Shown: positions 43,628 through 55,338, numbered from the stretch's first letter. The stretch is 64,000 nt of DNA from Aplectana chamaeleonis (GCA_029168955.1 JAPDOI010000010.1:2813001-2877000); one strand, 5' to 3'. The notes: generated from the letters alone by a model not told the origin. Translations and numbers: made by a program.

Positions 43628-44932
43628 GGCCGGCTACGTTCTTATTCGTCCGTGTCCTTTCGAAACTGCAACTGATCCCCAATTCCCAGTAGCGCTCGGC
43701 CCCTGTGAATAGGTTGCCAGGGACCTATCGCGTTCATTCGCTGTCCCTGTTGCGGAATTTGCTTATGTTTGATGCATTGTGTGCCTATTTACCATTGGTG
43801 AAAGAAATGGTTATGTATTTTGCGTCCCATAAAGTGATAAGATTGTTAAAAATATGTGATGGTAATACTTCCAAATTATAAAAGTTCTCCAAAACAATGG
43901 AAATCCTTGATGGGGAACAAAACCTTAAATTCTTTGTACCCGAGTCTATTTCCCTTTTGATATGGCTATATCGCGCAGCACAAGGATAAAATGGCATTTG
44001 TGATATAATTTTTGATCAAACTATGAAAGTTCCGTGAATCTGCAAAAAAGCAGCTCTGGGGGAGATTCGAACCCTGGTCACATGCCCAGCACTGCCCCTT
44101 CCTCCCTTTGCGCCGTCGATGCTGTTGAGTCGACCGCTTAACAATTCATAGACGAGGAGGAGGTCGATGGCTGGCAATCTTTCGGAGCCCACACCTCCTT
44201 CAGATCTATCTTTCGCGGCGGGTACCCAACACTATTTCACCATGTAGTGCGTGAACATTCCCCTAAGACATTAGATTTCTACCTTTCAGACCTACGCTTC
44301 TTATACTTCCCTTGTTAGTGCAAAAGCGCACGGACACTGCAGGCGAACCTCCACCATGCCCACAAAGCCATCGCATTGGTAGCAGAACGGTCTATTGCCC
44401 TGCTCGTCTCGCTGCGAGCAGAGACCAAGGGGGCAGCCGTATTCACTTGTGAGTTGCCCCGAAACCGAGGGGAAGTTGATAGAATATACTATATAATTAC
44501 GTGAATGATTGACTTTTCTACACACATCGATTAACCTTTCCTTCTCCATAAATCACTTGAAAGAAAGATAAACTTCATTTGATCGTGAGATCGTTGGTCA
44601 AAACAGCGATCTCTTGCGATCGACTATTTTTTCTCAAAAGACGATTGAGATATTTTCGGTCTGAAAAAGGGGTTTTGAGTGAATTTTTTTGCGGTTTGTC
44701 CAAGGTATCTGTTATATAGGGTACTAGAGCCCTCATTATATATGGAAAACTCTGAAACGAAATTGATCGGGAACGCTTTTAAACACAAATAGCACCTCGT
44801 GAAGCACCAGATAAGCTGCGCTGTTCCACAGATCCGGATTTCGCTGATTTTTTCTGCTTTCTATAGATTTTCCAGAAAACGGAAATCAGAAAACAGAAAG
44901 GCCGAAACGGCCAGAACACCCCTGGTCGCAAC

Positions 44933-45014
44933 GCGAACCCTGCGGCGCCGCGACCTAATAGCCGCGGTGGGGGGGGGGGTGTTCGCGTCGCTATCCGTCG
45001 ATCGCGGCGCGACA
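44933..45014. mobile_element. GC-rich palindromic element, right half (interrupted)
   Basis: Continues the element split at 38408 (GCGAACCCTGCGGCGCCGCG to GATCGCGGCGCGACA). It contains a run of ten G where the intact copy at 26101-26220 has five. Confidence 0.85.
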
Positions 45015-47190
45015 TTTTTCACTGGAACGTTTCTGTCAGCACCAAATTTCATTTTCTTTGAAAATCTCCATTTTAATATAACTTTCTTTGTTTTTTCTAA
45101 TTTTTCATCGTATGTGTAATCAGTAGCGTTAGCGAAAAATTCAGTAAATCAGTAATTTAGTTAAAGAATTCGTGTAGTGCTATGACAAACGAGCGTCAAA
45201 ATAGTTCCCGATCAATCGAAAATAAATTTATTGATAGAACTCTAAGAAATTATTCTACAGGAAATGTATTAACGGTGTGATTGAGATTACTGCTTCACCA
45301 TCCACATAGACGAAGCGGTCGTGGCTGTTCTCCAAAATATTCATCAAAATCTCAATCATTCGAGAGATGGCACATTGATAGTGTCTTTCTCTTTGTGTCT
45401 CCGGCGCAAGAGGTGGGGTGGAGAGCGCAGCAAGCGCGAGGGAAAGTGGAAGAGGCATGCTTGGTTGTCAATGGTACCGCGACCCACCACGAGCAATAGT
45501 AAAGCTCTGAAGAGACGACTGTTCGCAAGCAAGTACGGATGATAAATGTGCTAGGCAGGAACCGTGCACTAGGCCAAAGGGCTATAGGGGTTGCTTCATT
45601 TATTAACACTAAGAAACTGTGTGCCTAAACTGCGCACCCACGGCTGTTTTGCCCCCGGGACCGCGTGTCCACACTGTTCACCCACGCCACGAACTCGGAT
45701 TTTTGTCGCTTCTTCGAAAAAAATGGGATAATTTTACATCGTGGTGCTGTAAAGACCTCATTTTATTGTGGCAGACATTAGGTACCTTGAAATCAGTTTG
45801 TACGGGTTCATTCATAACCAAAAAAGTCGATTCAGACACCCACTGATTCGATTGAACGTTGGGCGCGTGATTGGTTGCGCAGATTAGCCGTGGTGCGACT
45901 GGTTTTCTATGTGTTAAGTTCCATAAAATGTTTCTTCGTAAAAGTAATGCTCTTTTTCTATAATGATACCTAAGGCGATAAGCATCCCCATTTTTACAAG
46001 TACGTCATTATGTTGGCTCCAACTATGAAATCATGAAATGATAGTGTTTTTTCTGCATGAAACTAATATTTTATTCCTTTTGGTGTGAATACTATTTTTT
46101 CAGTACATGCGATGCAACGCTTTACGAATACTAGAAGTTTTTCTCGCGTTCATAAACAATTTTCATAGACTTTCGATTGTTGAGGAAGTCTGGATTTAAA
46201 ATGGCATTGACATAATGCGCAATAATTACGTTCATACGTCATCCGCTGTGGTTCGGATCGCAATATCTAGAAATTTGGAGTCTCACCGGATGCTCAAAAA
46301 ATCGACAATCACCATCGATTACAACAATCAAGAAGGAATACGAGCACTAGCGTTAAACAAGTGGAGCGAAATCGTTTGCATCAGCCAAATGGAAATACGC
46401 GCTTGCACAATAGCGAGTACGAAACCGCGACGAGTCGAGCACTGATCGGTTGGCCTACAAGCTTTTCTGTAAAAACTGTGTTGAGTCGCTCATTATTGAA
46501 AACTCTCACTGGGCCACACTGCGTATCATCACACTGATTGTGAGCGCAAAAACTCCCGTTGTAACCTGGCATGCCTTCTACACCAGCCCCAATAATATCA
46601 TATACAGGCTGTGAAAAATGGAAATTGTCATGGCTTCAATGCGCGCTGGTGCGAAGTGGAGGTTAGAAACAGCGAGACAGCAGAAGGTAGATTGAGAATG
46701 CAGCTGCGCGCACTCCGTACGCGCATTGAGTGATGTAAATTTCGATTCGGATATAAAAGATACCTGTTTGTATTCCTCAGATCTCATCCTTTTCTCCTTG
46801 GCTGTTCTTGTAGCTGGAGAAGAGGTATCTGAAATCCGTGGCTGTATTCACTTAAAAAGTGTTGAGCGTATTTCTGGCAGGAAGCGGAAACGTGAATTGG
46901 CTACAGGAATTAGGTTCCGCATTTTGTTTTTGTTTTAAATTTGTTTCGTAATTTTTTGATTGGTTTGTGGAAGTGCGTTGGAAAGCGCAATTTTTCCCTA
47001 TATACCGTATTTTGTGGCTTAACGTTAAGCCCTTTAACTTCCGCAATTTACATTTAAACTAATGAGTGGTGAAAGTGGTCAATATATCGAATTGTTCATA
47101 TTCGCCTCCAGTTGAAACATCAATTTTGGTTTGAGCTGATGAACCATTCAACCATCCCAAGAGCCGGATGATAGCATTGGCATTGGTTTG
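45015..47190. other. non-coding; possible 5' flank or leader of the retrovirus
   Basis: If the GC-rich element interrupted the retrovirus near its gag start, its leader and 5' LTR should lie here, but no direct repeat of the 3' side was seen. At 46630-46780 a GGTTAGAAACAGCGAGA-type segment resembles 21215-21310 (GGTTAGAGACAGTGAGG), which marks another dispersed repeat. Confidence 0.3.
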
Positions 47191-47613
47191 CTAAAATTCT
47201 TGCATACGGTGACATTTGTATTTCTGCGAAAAAAAGAACGAGTTCTGCAGTCTAATTTCTACGCGGAGACTTTGGGATACGAGTTCAAGGAACAAGTATC
47301 CAGCATTTTTTGATTTCTGCTTTGATTTGCTCACATTTTTCTTCATCGTTATGCCGTCATGAGATTGTGAGGCGATCTGTGTCACAAATTTAATTAATTC
47401 TTTCTCAATACAGATGTCATTGCTCAAGGGCAAGTCAAAACTACACTCCGCGAGGCTAATCAGTCGGATAGGAAGTACAGCAATTATTTTTTTAATATTT
47501 AGATTGATATATACTTTTTTTGAAATTTTTGACCACAAAGACTGTTCAAATTTGTTCAGAACCTGAGGGGGGCGTAAAAGTTTTGAGTATTTCTCAGAAA
47601 TTTTGATCTCCAA
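47191..47613 (-). other. 140-codon ORF of unknown nature
   Basis: Lys/Ile/Leu-rich translation in AT-rich DNA, no recognised domain and no splice context. It may be chance; listed because it is one of the few long open frames not explained by a transposon. Confidence 0.15.
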
Positions 47614-47748
47614 GGGAGGGGGGGGGACGTCCTGGACAACTTAATTGACGTCCTGGACAACGGTCTGCCTGACCCTGGCACCAGAGAACCAATTGATGTA
47701 CGGCCATTATACCCACCTATATTTTTTAAGTAGCAAGCTATTTGCAAC

Positions 47749-48239
47749 TTAAAGGCACAGGACACCCAAGAGATTAATTCTCAGATTTTATGCTTATCTT
47801 GGAGAGAGTCACACGCTGATCACAGTGGTATCTCTGAAATCGTCCAAAACCCCCTCTGAACAAAGTTATGGCTCTTCAAAGAAGCCTAGATTTTGAGGGT
47901 GAAAATTGGTGGGCGAGTTGTCTCAGGCCTGTATTTCTCTTCATTCGCAATCGTTGCGTGAGAGAAAGCCAGAATAAGGAGACAGTCCGGTAATGGACTC
48001 AAGAACGACGACTTGTTGAAATTCATCCACCCATCGAGCCGCTATCGAGTTCGAAATTCTGTTAGGGGGTCGGGCCAGTGGAGGTGAGCGAAGGGGGTCG
48101 GGCCTGTGATGGTCGCTTATATCTCGCTTATTTGGAGGAAATGAGATCTGGCATTTGGCACGTGTTATACAGGAGGGGTCTTCCACACAATTACATGAAA
48201 ATCTCAGAATTCATATCTGAAGGTGTACTGTGCCTTTAA
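47749..48239 (+). mobile_element. TTAA-type MITE, family 1, about 490 bp
   Basis: Same ends and interior as 39186-39677 and the same total length, with a TTAA at each end. Scattered substitutions only. Confidence 0.9.
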
Positions 48240-48390
48240 GGAGAAAAGTGAGATTGTGGGCCAACATTTTGTATTTTAGCTGATCACAGATGATACGCAC
48301 TCTGATGTTTTGGAGGAAGGCTAGCAATCCACTCTTACAATGATCCGAAGTGGACATGAAGCTCGTTCAGTTATTATGTGTAGTTGGAGC

Positions 48391-48562
48391 CCAAATGGTG
48401 GGATAGCGGCTCTCTACACACAGGGGGAGGATTAGTTTCGTTTTTGCAGTTCGAAACGTCACGCTACTCAGTTCACGCGAAGTGGTCCCGAGTGGAACCA
48501 GAGCAGCAAAAGGCGGGACAACTCCTCCCTCGGTGTGTAAAGAGCCCCTATCCCCAAATGGT
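48391..48562. mobile_element. 172-bp inverted-repeat MITE
   Basis: CCAAATGGTGGGATAGCGGC pairs with the inverse of the right end (CCATTTGGGGATAGGGGC), and matching continues through CTCTCTACACAC and GGGAGGA. The interior is non-coding. Confidence 0.65.
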
Positions 48563-49689
48563 TGCGCCTTCTTCGCAACGCATATTGGTCAAAAATAGCG
48601 CTGATCACATGGCTATTTCTTCGCTCATTATAATTTTTCAGATATTCTCTCAGAGTTATTCTCGTTTCCTTTGTGTATCCTCTCGCCTACTCCCGGCTGT
48701 GCCTCTATTACATGTTACCTACGATAGATATGTTCACATGTATTCATATACCTGTTTGAATTTGAAATGCAAAAAAGCGTAGTTTCTGATTTGTATTCGA
48801 TATCCTCACGTCTGAAAACAAGGTCTATTAAATCTAGGTCATTCTGACCTAACCACAATTACATTATCTCCGTGCGTAATTTCAGTAGCATTTTTTTGCG
48901 AAATTTTATCAAAATCACATTGCCGCCTTTCAGAAGCAATTGAAAAGTGATTCCTGAACATACCCAGGTTGGATTTTTCTGATTGAAACGGTTTTCAAAT
49001 CAATATCAACGTAAACCTTTTCACCCCAATAATGTAGCTAAAAACGAAATTCTCAGAGATTCGTGTAACAAAATGATCACACGCACTGAGAATTACAGCG
49101 AAACAAGTCGTGGCTAGTATAAAGAACTGAAAGCACAATTTGACTCAGAAGAAACCCACGGAATTATTGAATCAAGAGCCTACAAGGAAAAGCCGGTAAA
49201 AAATTGAAATTGCAAGAAAATTTTTCCGAGTACTCGAACAAGCTTGAATTTTTGACAACTTGGCTGTGTATTTGAACCCTGTAAAAGTTTTTAACATTCA
49301 GGGGCTTCGATTCACTGGTAAAAATCATTAGGGCAGATTAGGACAGGGCATCAATTCATACAAATGCAGCAACTACATCATACAGTTATCTTTCGAAAAT
49401 TGAGCACCGAATGTACATAGATTAACTTTTAGTTCCACGATTAGCACCCTTTTCCCACAATCACGTAGTTTTGGCAGCATCCTTTGAGAACCCGTGAAAT
49501 TACAAAAAGGCGAGGTCTCTGAGTCGAATGGATGAAAAAAGAGAAAATTTTGAAGGAATCCAGGGAGCGTGGAACGTCGGAAATGAACAATGGCTGCGAA
49601 TGTCTGGCCACCACTCAGATTGTTCAACGATTCCTTCTTTTGACCTGTTGCTCTGAACTGGCCTACAATGCTAGTTAGATACATAGTTA
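48563..49689. other. non-coding AT-rich stretch
   Basis: No gene or repeat recognised. Confidence 0.4.
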
Positions 49690-49717
49690 CATAACTAAAT
49701 ATCTATCTATATATATA

Positions 49718-49816
<99 letters not shown>

Positions 49817-49844
49817 TATATTTATATATTATATATTTATATTA

Positions 49845-49935
<91 letters not shown>
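49690..49935 (+). repeat. (TA)n microsatellite, about 245 bp
   Basis: Two long pure AT-dinucleotide runs are separated by a TTTATATTATA-type interruption at 49811-49845. The Tyr-Ile-repeat ORF over it is an artefact. The length is likely polymorphic or assembly-sensitive. Confidence 0.98.
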
Positions 49936-49937
<2 letters not shown>

Positions 49938-50262
49938 CAGGATTCAAACGATATGCCAACAGGCGGCAGTCATTGGTGTTTAGAATAGCCCAGGGTGTTA
50001 TGGAGATGTTGATCGAATTCATTGCGCGGGTGGGGTTAAGAAGCAGTTCAGCTGGCACACGTGACGCGCGCGACGGATAACCGCTGCATTCACGTCGTTT
50101 TTGAGGCGCGTTAACCAAGCGCCAACTATTTTTTTATTCAAGGGGACATGTGCCACCCCAACTGCTCTTTTTCCCCATCTGCGCTGTGAAATCGATGAAC
50201 ATCCCGTAAAAATGGTGCACTACCGCTGTTGCTGGTTGCGGCAAGTATGGTTTCGGTTTTCG

Positions 50263-50386
50263 ATTTTGTCTGACGCACGGGCGAGGCGGCTGGCCCTGCG
50301 GTGTTGGCGGTCTCACTGGAGAATGGGGTTTCAATTCGCGCGGGGTGATCTACCGTCGCAGCCCCGTCCATTCATCAGACTAAAAT
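50263..50386. mobile_element. 124-bp MITE with ATTTTAGTCTGA ends (copy 2)
   Basis: Inverse-orientation copy of 9472-9595, with the same length and ends. GCGGCTGGCC and GATCTACCGTCGCAGCCCCG are shared. The flanking GGTTTCGGTTTTCG is also shared. Confidence 0.75.
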
Positions 50387-50676
50387 TATTATGCGAACTC
50401 TATGATCCCGGCCATGACGGCATTGCAGCGATTCAAAATAATATCACGACAACCGAAGTCTTCTTTGGAGTTGTGGCATATCGAAATAATCGTGTTTAAT
50501 TGAGCGTCAGACGATTGAAGACGGCACGTTTATGGCTGATAAGCTGACTTGACTAGGGAGCGGCAAGGCTGACGTGGTTGAGACCCGCGGGCGACGAAAC
50601 GAAGAAAATCTGGCATTAATGACATAAAAAATGAAAAAAAAGGAACCTGGAGAAGAGTTTAGAAAGGATCTACTGA

Positions 50677-50977
50677 TTAAAAGTGATTGCGTTTCTTCGA
50701 GCTTGTGTTGTGAGTAAAAAGTTGTACTGTGTTTGGACAGAGAAGTGCGATGTGTGAAGTCCTGTAGTAGAGGTAGGAGTGGCGTAAGTCTGGATTCTCT
50801 GTCATCGGGCAGAATTTGCAGGAAGATTTGGAGGCCGGTTGGTCAATTAAGACTTGAATACCTGCTTCATTGCGATTTGGACGGTCAGAGCTACAGGCGA
50901 TCACGTTGAGAATGGGCTCGATCCCGTTATTCTGGGTGTTGAAGGGGTGATACACAGGGTGCAGTCGGTCGGCTCCA
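50677..50977 (-). pseudogene. relic of the zinc-knuckle gene
   Basis: Minus-strand ORF includes IEPILNVIACSSDR and IQVLIDQPASKSSCKFC, which align with LQNIVSSLDALFN and IRVLMERSTPKSPCTFC of the gene at 30012-30419. After the first CxxC the sequence passes almost directly to the tail (HIALLCPN), so the second and third Cys-His clusters are deleted or eroded. The 5' end is cut by the MITE at 50978. It shows the protein is a dispersed family. Confidence 0.6.
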
Positions 50978-51470
50978 TTCAAAGGCAGTGTTCACGATGA
51001 GAATCGTTTTTCTGCTTTTCCGCCTGTCTTGAAGACGGTCCCATGCTGATTCCAATGATGTTTTTGGAACCGTACAAGACCTTCTGGGAACTGAGTTATG
51101 GTCCCTCAAAGATTGAGTTAAGGAAACATGGTGGACGAGTTGTCCGAGGCTTGTAACTTTCGTCTTTTGCAGCCGATGTATGCGAGCTGACCTGAGTGAA
51201 GAGAGAAGTTGAGAATGAAGGAAAGAACGGGGCTATTAATCGGAACCATCGCTCATCACACAATCTCGAGCATTCATTTGTTCACGTCGGTGGGCGTGGA
51301 AAGTGCATCTGGGTGTTACGAGCTGACAGGTGTCCAACTTTGGGGCCGTAGGGGACAGTTCCAAGCTCATATTTCTTAGTTTTTTCAACGTTAGGGTTGC
51401 CATAGGCCCCGCAGCTGCCGATCTCCACCAAAAAATCAGACATGGTTTTTATCGTAGACACTGCCTTTAA
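50978..51470 (+). mobile_element. TTAA-type MITE, family 2, about 490 bp
   Basis: Left end TTCAAAGGCAGTGTTCACGA (one change from TTAA) and right end the inverse of TTAAAGGCAGTGTCTACGA. The interior resembles 27222-27706. Confidence 0.85.
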
Positions 51471-52520
51471 CAGAAGGCAGCGAGAAAGTTACTCAACTTG
51501 AATTTTTCGGAGCGCAAGAGCCTTTGGCCTTTTTTAAAGTGCGATCGCATTGTGGCGCTATCCTCTGCACGGCGATGCGACCATCGCGTCAACGCGCATT
51601 GCACAGCGATGCGATCGAGGCATCGAGTCCGCGAATCGCTCGGTTCACATTTTATGGCGTTTAAGTTAGAACGTGCTGCGACCTGACCGTGCTACGCGAC
51701 CAGATCGACATGCGAGGTTTCTATTCGATCTCGTCGGAGTGCGAAAACACCGGAAAGAGGTCTTATACTGCGGTTCACGCCCCACGAATCGTATATGACC
51801 GACGTGACGCCAGATCATTGATAGTGCTGTTCGCTCGATGTTTTTGCAGGCGAGGTTCTAGCAACTATCTAAATTTTTACATCAGGCGGCGCCCATAGGT
51901 GGGCAAAACGCGCGCTTCCTCTGTCCAAAGATACTCGGCGCACTACAACGCTGATCGGTGCCCTGACAGGCAGAAAGACACCGGCAAATGCATACTTCCT
52001 CGTGTTGATTCGATTGTAAACGTTTGACCAGGTGTGGTATGCAACGAAATCCAGTGAGGAATGGAAAAAGGAAGTGGCTGCATTTCCGCCGCGAGCTGAT
52101 TCCACTGAGTGATAGGATAATAAATAAATCATAAATAATAAATCATCAAAATGCCGCCTAACCCCTTGATTAATAAAGACGAGCTGCAGGTGCGGTGAGA
52201 AAATGGCAGCTTACACCTGTCTAGACAAGAAACATAATCAGCATATCGTGATTGTACATTATCAGCATGCTCTATCCCACCGAAAAGCCTTGAACAGTAT
52301 TTAAAAATTATCTTTTTGAGTGAGGAACGTGACGACCTACCAAGTATTACCACCCATTAACATGTTGATTTCAACCTAAATCGCCTTTACCAATCTTTTT
52401 ATAGTAATAAAAGAGAGGGGCGTCCGTCCGTACTACCGCCAGTCTGTCAGGTATGAGTTGTGCATTCTGTATTTGCTCACTTTTATGTTTTAGAAGGGTT
52501 ATGCTTGAAACCATGTCACA
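51471..52520. other. non-coding stretch
   Basis: At 51540-51640 GCGATGCGA-type words recur irregularly. No gene recognised. Confidence 0.35.
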
Positions 52521-52524
52521 GGAA

Positions 52525-52800
52525 CTGCACCGCACGCCGTAGAAAGTGTGTGGGGCTCCACTGGGAGTTCGCATGGCGCCGTAGAAACTGAGAGGGACTC
52601 ATGTGAAAGTGCGCAGGACGCCGTAGAATGTAAGTGGGATCCAGAAAAAAGAGAGCCGGACGCTGTAGAAAGAACTGGGTACACCATTTTGAGTGCGCAG
52701 AATGCCGTGTGAAGTGGGAGTGCGCGGAATGCCGTGAAGAGTGTGTGGGTCTCCACTGGAGAGCGCATGGCGCCGTAGAAGGTGTGAGGGACGCAGCTGA
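52525..52800 (-). repeat. diverged 42-bp minisatellite, block 1
   Basis: About six units of roughly 42 bases, each with GCGCAGGACGCCGTAGAA, then GTG(T/A)GTGGG and CCACTGGGAGT-like parts. The minus strand is open across the block and reads repeated RRPAHFHMSP-like 14-residue motifs. Confidence 0.75.
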
Positions 52801-53154
52801 GAGTGCACCCAATCGCCCGCGGTTGTGCCGCAACTCCGCCGCGATTTGCTTTGCTCGCATCTGTTTCCAGAGATCTAAAATGTTCAAATTTGGGATGCTA
52901 TTTGTATTTCCAAACGCCTGCGCATCACGCGCGGATGTGACGTTGGAGTATTTATGGTCCAACGCCACAATACCACGTCCGTGCGTCACACGTGTCAGCC
53001 AGCTCCTCCATGGTATCAACGCCCGTCTCGACGTTTTCACAATTTTCATTATCCTACTACATATGTTTCGGTAAAGTTCTGTGTGCGTGTATGTATGTGT
53101 GTATTCTTGTGCATTTATTTCACCGTTTATTCGGCATGGTTTCAAAGGCGGTCA

Positions 53155-53330
53155 ACTCCACGGTGACGGGCTCCGAGATGGGCAGGACGCCGAGGACAGT
53201 GTATGGGACCCCTGTGGAAGCACGCAGGACGCCATAGACAGTGTGCGGGACCGCAGTGGGAGTGCGCAGGACGCCGAAAAAAGTTTGTGGGACCCAAGTG
53301 GGAGTGCCACGATGCTCCCGTTCCCAACGA
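53155..53330 (-). repeat. 42-bp minisatellite, block 2
   Basis: Three consecutive units of exactly 42 bases starting GACGCCGAGGACAGTGTATG, GACGCCATAGACAGTGTGCG and GACGCCGAAAAAAGTTTGTG. Because 42 is a multiple of three, any frame keeps a 14-residue period; on the minus strand RRPAHSHCGPAH repeats. Block 1 lies 355 bp away with unrelated DNA between. Confidence 0.85.
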
Positions 53331-53677
53331 GCCACGATGCTCTCTCATGAACACGTTGATTCCACAAATTCCACAATTGATCAGCCTATCAGCCGCACAG
53401 CACGTATAAAAGGGGTCCCATTCTATAGAGAGCGCAGTAGGCCTTTTGGGGCAGCTCCTGGAAAGTGAGTACGAGTCACCGTCTGAACGATTTTCGACCG
53501 CTGAGGGTGTTTCCTCACGGTCCTCGGCAAGGTAAGCTCCCTCACTGTCGACCGTGGCGAGGATGATATCCTTGTCGCGGAATGCGGTGGGGGTGACCCC
53601 TTGCTGCGAGCCGTGATATGGACCGTATCCTTGTCGAGGGAGACCCGCACCCATCGAAGGAGTGAGACCCGAGAAAA

Positions 53678-53836
53678 CCTAAACAGGCAGCAGCGACTGT
53701 TTATCCACGCGTGTTGCATCAAACTGTTTCGCCAGTGGAGGTGTTCTACGAGTTTCATCACGTTTCAACGTACCAACTTCCTACGTATTCATCATGATGA
53801 ACGGTGTGGATAAACGGTCGCTGCTGCCTGTTTAGG
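53678..53836. mobile_element. 159-bp MITE with CCTAAACAGGCAGCAGCGA ends
   Basis: The left arm CCTAAACAGGCAGCAGCGAC and TGTTTATCCAC mirror the right arm (GTGGATAAACGGTCGC then TGCTGCCTGTTTAGG), about 33 bases per arm. Confidence 0.8.
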
Positions 53837-54001
53837 AGGACCCGTGGGACCCCACCCCGAGCGCCACGTGCTTCTATCATAGGACGACGTGCTGCCTTGC
53901 GGAAAACGGAGGTGCGGCGAAAGTTTTGCCTGTTAATGCCACGGGGTTCTATCGTACAGGCCACGCTCCCCTTGAAGCTGCACTTGCTGCTGCGGAAGCT
54001 A

Positions 54002-54851
54002 TCAGGCTGATCGAAAAGTCTTGTCAATTTTATTGAGGTTTTTTAAACTTACAAATTCCTTTTTTTTTACATTACAATTCAATCAACAATATAGTCAGCC
54101 TCATTAGCTATGACAGTGGTCCACCCGTCAGGCAGGTCATTGATCCCTTTATCCCAGAAAACAGGGGACTGAGAATCGAAAATCAGTGAATATATTTTAA
54201 GCCAGGAATGCCTTAAGGGTACAAAACAGGTGGAAGTCAGAAGGGGCAAGGTTAGGATAGTAAGGCGGGTGGGGTACCGTTTGCCAGTTCAGCTCCTGCA
54301 GTTTGGATTGGGTTTCCTTAGCGATAAGGGGTCGAGCATTATAGTGAAGGATGTGTACCGTAGCTCGTCTCGGGCGCTTCTCTCACAGGGCGATGGCCAA
54401 TTCCTCCAACTGACGTAGGTACACGGCAGCGCTGACCGTCTTCCCTTGACGGAGCGACTCGTAGTAGAGCATCAAGCGCTTGTCCCAGAAGCAGCACAGC
54501 ATAACCTCGGTTTGTCTTCCAAGTCCGTATCTCCGTCCTTGAAGCAGGAGATTTAACGGGCCACCTTGCGGTAGGAAACGCTGTCTTCACCCATTGCAGC
54601 GTTGATGTTGGTGACGGCTTCGGACGCCGAGGAGCCGCGACGCCACTCGTAGAAGATAAGTAGTCGAAGTTGAGGTTGGGTGAGATCTATTGTAGTTATC
54701 GTCCCAAACGAGCTGGCGCTCTTATATACCCCTACCATGGAAGCTTGTAGAAGGTTCTCGGTGTTGCAATTGTGTACCAGCAACAACCCCACTTTCACGA
54801 TTTTTCTTGGGATAAATTTGTTTTGCTGCCAAGACTTTTTGATCAGTCTAA
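54002..54851 (-). mobile_element. mariner-like element, 850 bp, internally deleted
   Basis: Terminal repeats: TCAGGCTGATCGAAAAGTCT at the left against TTAGACTGATCAAAAAGTCT from the right, flanked by TA at both ends (54000-54001 and 54852-54853). The length is well below the usual 1.3 kb because the middle of the transposase is missing. Confidence 0.92.
54060..54760 (-). pseudogene. mariner transposase, deleted and frameshifted
   Basis: The minus strand has an N-terminal HTH region (QPQLRLLIFYEWRRGSSASE, then NINAAMGEDSVSYRKVAR), a stop where Trp is expected, and FKDGDTDLEDKPR. The frame then jumps directly to LCCFWDKRLMLYYESL-like and VYLRQLEELAIAL positions, which normally lie after the first catalytic Asp. 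Later stretches match RATVHILHYNARP and NWQTVPHPPYYPNLAPSDFH, the region with the second and third acidic residues (HYNARP in place of HDNARP). It is dead: several stops and a lost segment of roughly 80 residues. Confidence 0.88.
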
Positions 54852-54853
54852 TA

Positions 54854-55338
54854 CTTGGCACTCGACTAGATATCGTATTAAAAAGTCTATTGTGACTCTC
54901 ACAATCCACACAGAAGGATCGCGAAGCACCTGGCGGGTTCTGTTGGTTCCGGCCGTGACACGCCTTGCCAAAATCGACGCGCTAACCTTATCAAATCAAG
55001 GGATAGACGCCGATTCAAGCTTCAGTTCATTTCTTTGATGTTTTCTGCATGCATGATCGTTGCATGCGATCAACGATCTACTTTGCATTTTCTCCTTCGC
55101 TTTATTTCTCAAGAAACAGCCGCTCCACTCCTTCAAAACCGAAGGGAAAAATCGATATTGTTACTGCTTTATGCCTGCTCTGTGTCTCGAATCTAATTTT
55201 TAGTATGGTCTTGCACTACCATGGTATATTTTCAGAGAATGTCCGTGTGCGAACTGAAGTTTAGGAGAAGACTCAGAAAAGTTGTGGGCCTGAGGTCAAC
55301 ATGAAGTATCGAGTAAGTTATTTATCTACTTCGATAAA
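54854..55338. other. non-coding stretch
   Basis: No gene or repeat recognised. Confidence 0.4.

Larger units (their letters stand above)
41963..44318. mobile_element. 2.36 kb foldback with about 400-bp arms around a transposase fragment
   Basis: Left arm 41963-42390 is the inverse of 43900-44318: both contain GAAGTATAAGAAGCGTAGGT, GTGAAATAGTGTTGGG and GATATAGCCATATCGACAGT-type blocks. Between the arms lie a pogo-like transposase fragment (42430-42905) and a palindromic TTAA element (42968-43627). The arms also include a tRNA-like stretch with GTTCGAATC. It may be a transposon with long TIRs that still holds part of its own gene. Confidence 0.8.
38409..44924. mobile_element. 6.5 kb hAT-like element with perfect 8-bp target duplication
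   Basis: It begins CAGGGATGTGCTG and ends with the inverse of CAGGGGTGTTCTG. It is flanked by GTCGCAAC at 38401-38408 and again at 44925-44932. Eight-base duplications and CAG(G)G termini are diagnostic of hAT superfamily elements. Removing it restores the GC-rich palindrome exactly. Subterminal DNA is rich in AAAACAGAAAAT. No hAT transposase is visible. The interior is occupied by at least six other repeats, so the starting element may have been small and non-autonomous. Confidence 0.92.

Noticed and set aside
45255..45609. Minus-strand ORFs as a possible leader protein or LTR of the retrovirus
   Set aside because: No direct repeat with the env side and no recognisable motif, so an LTR cannot be claimed.
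49849..50118. ORF with a Tyr-Ile repeat protein on the minus strand
   Set aside because: It is the translation of the (TA)n microsatellite and has no other support.
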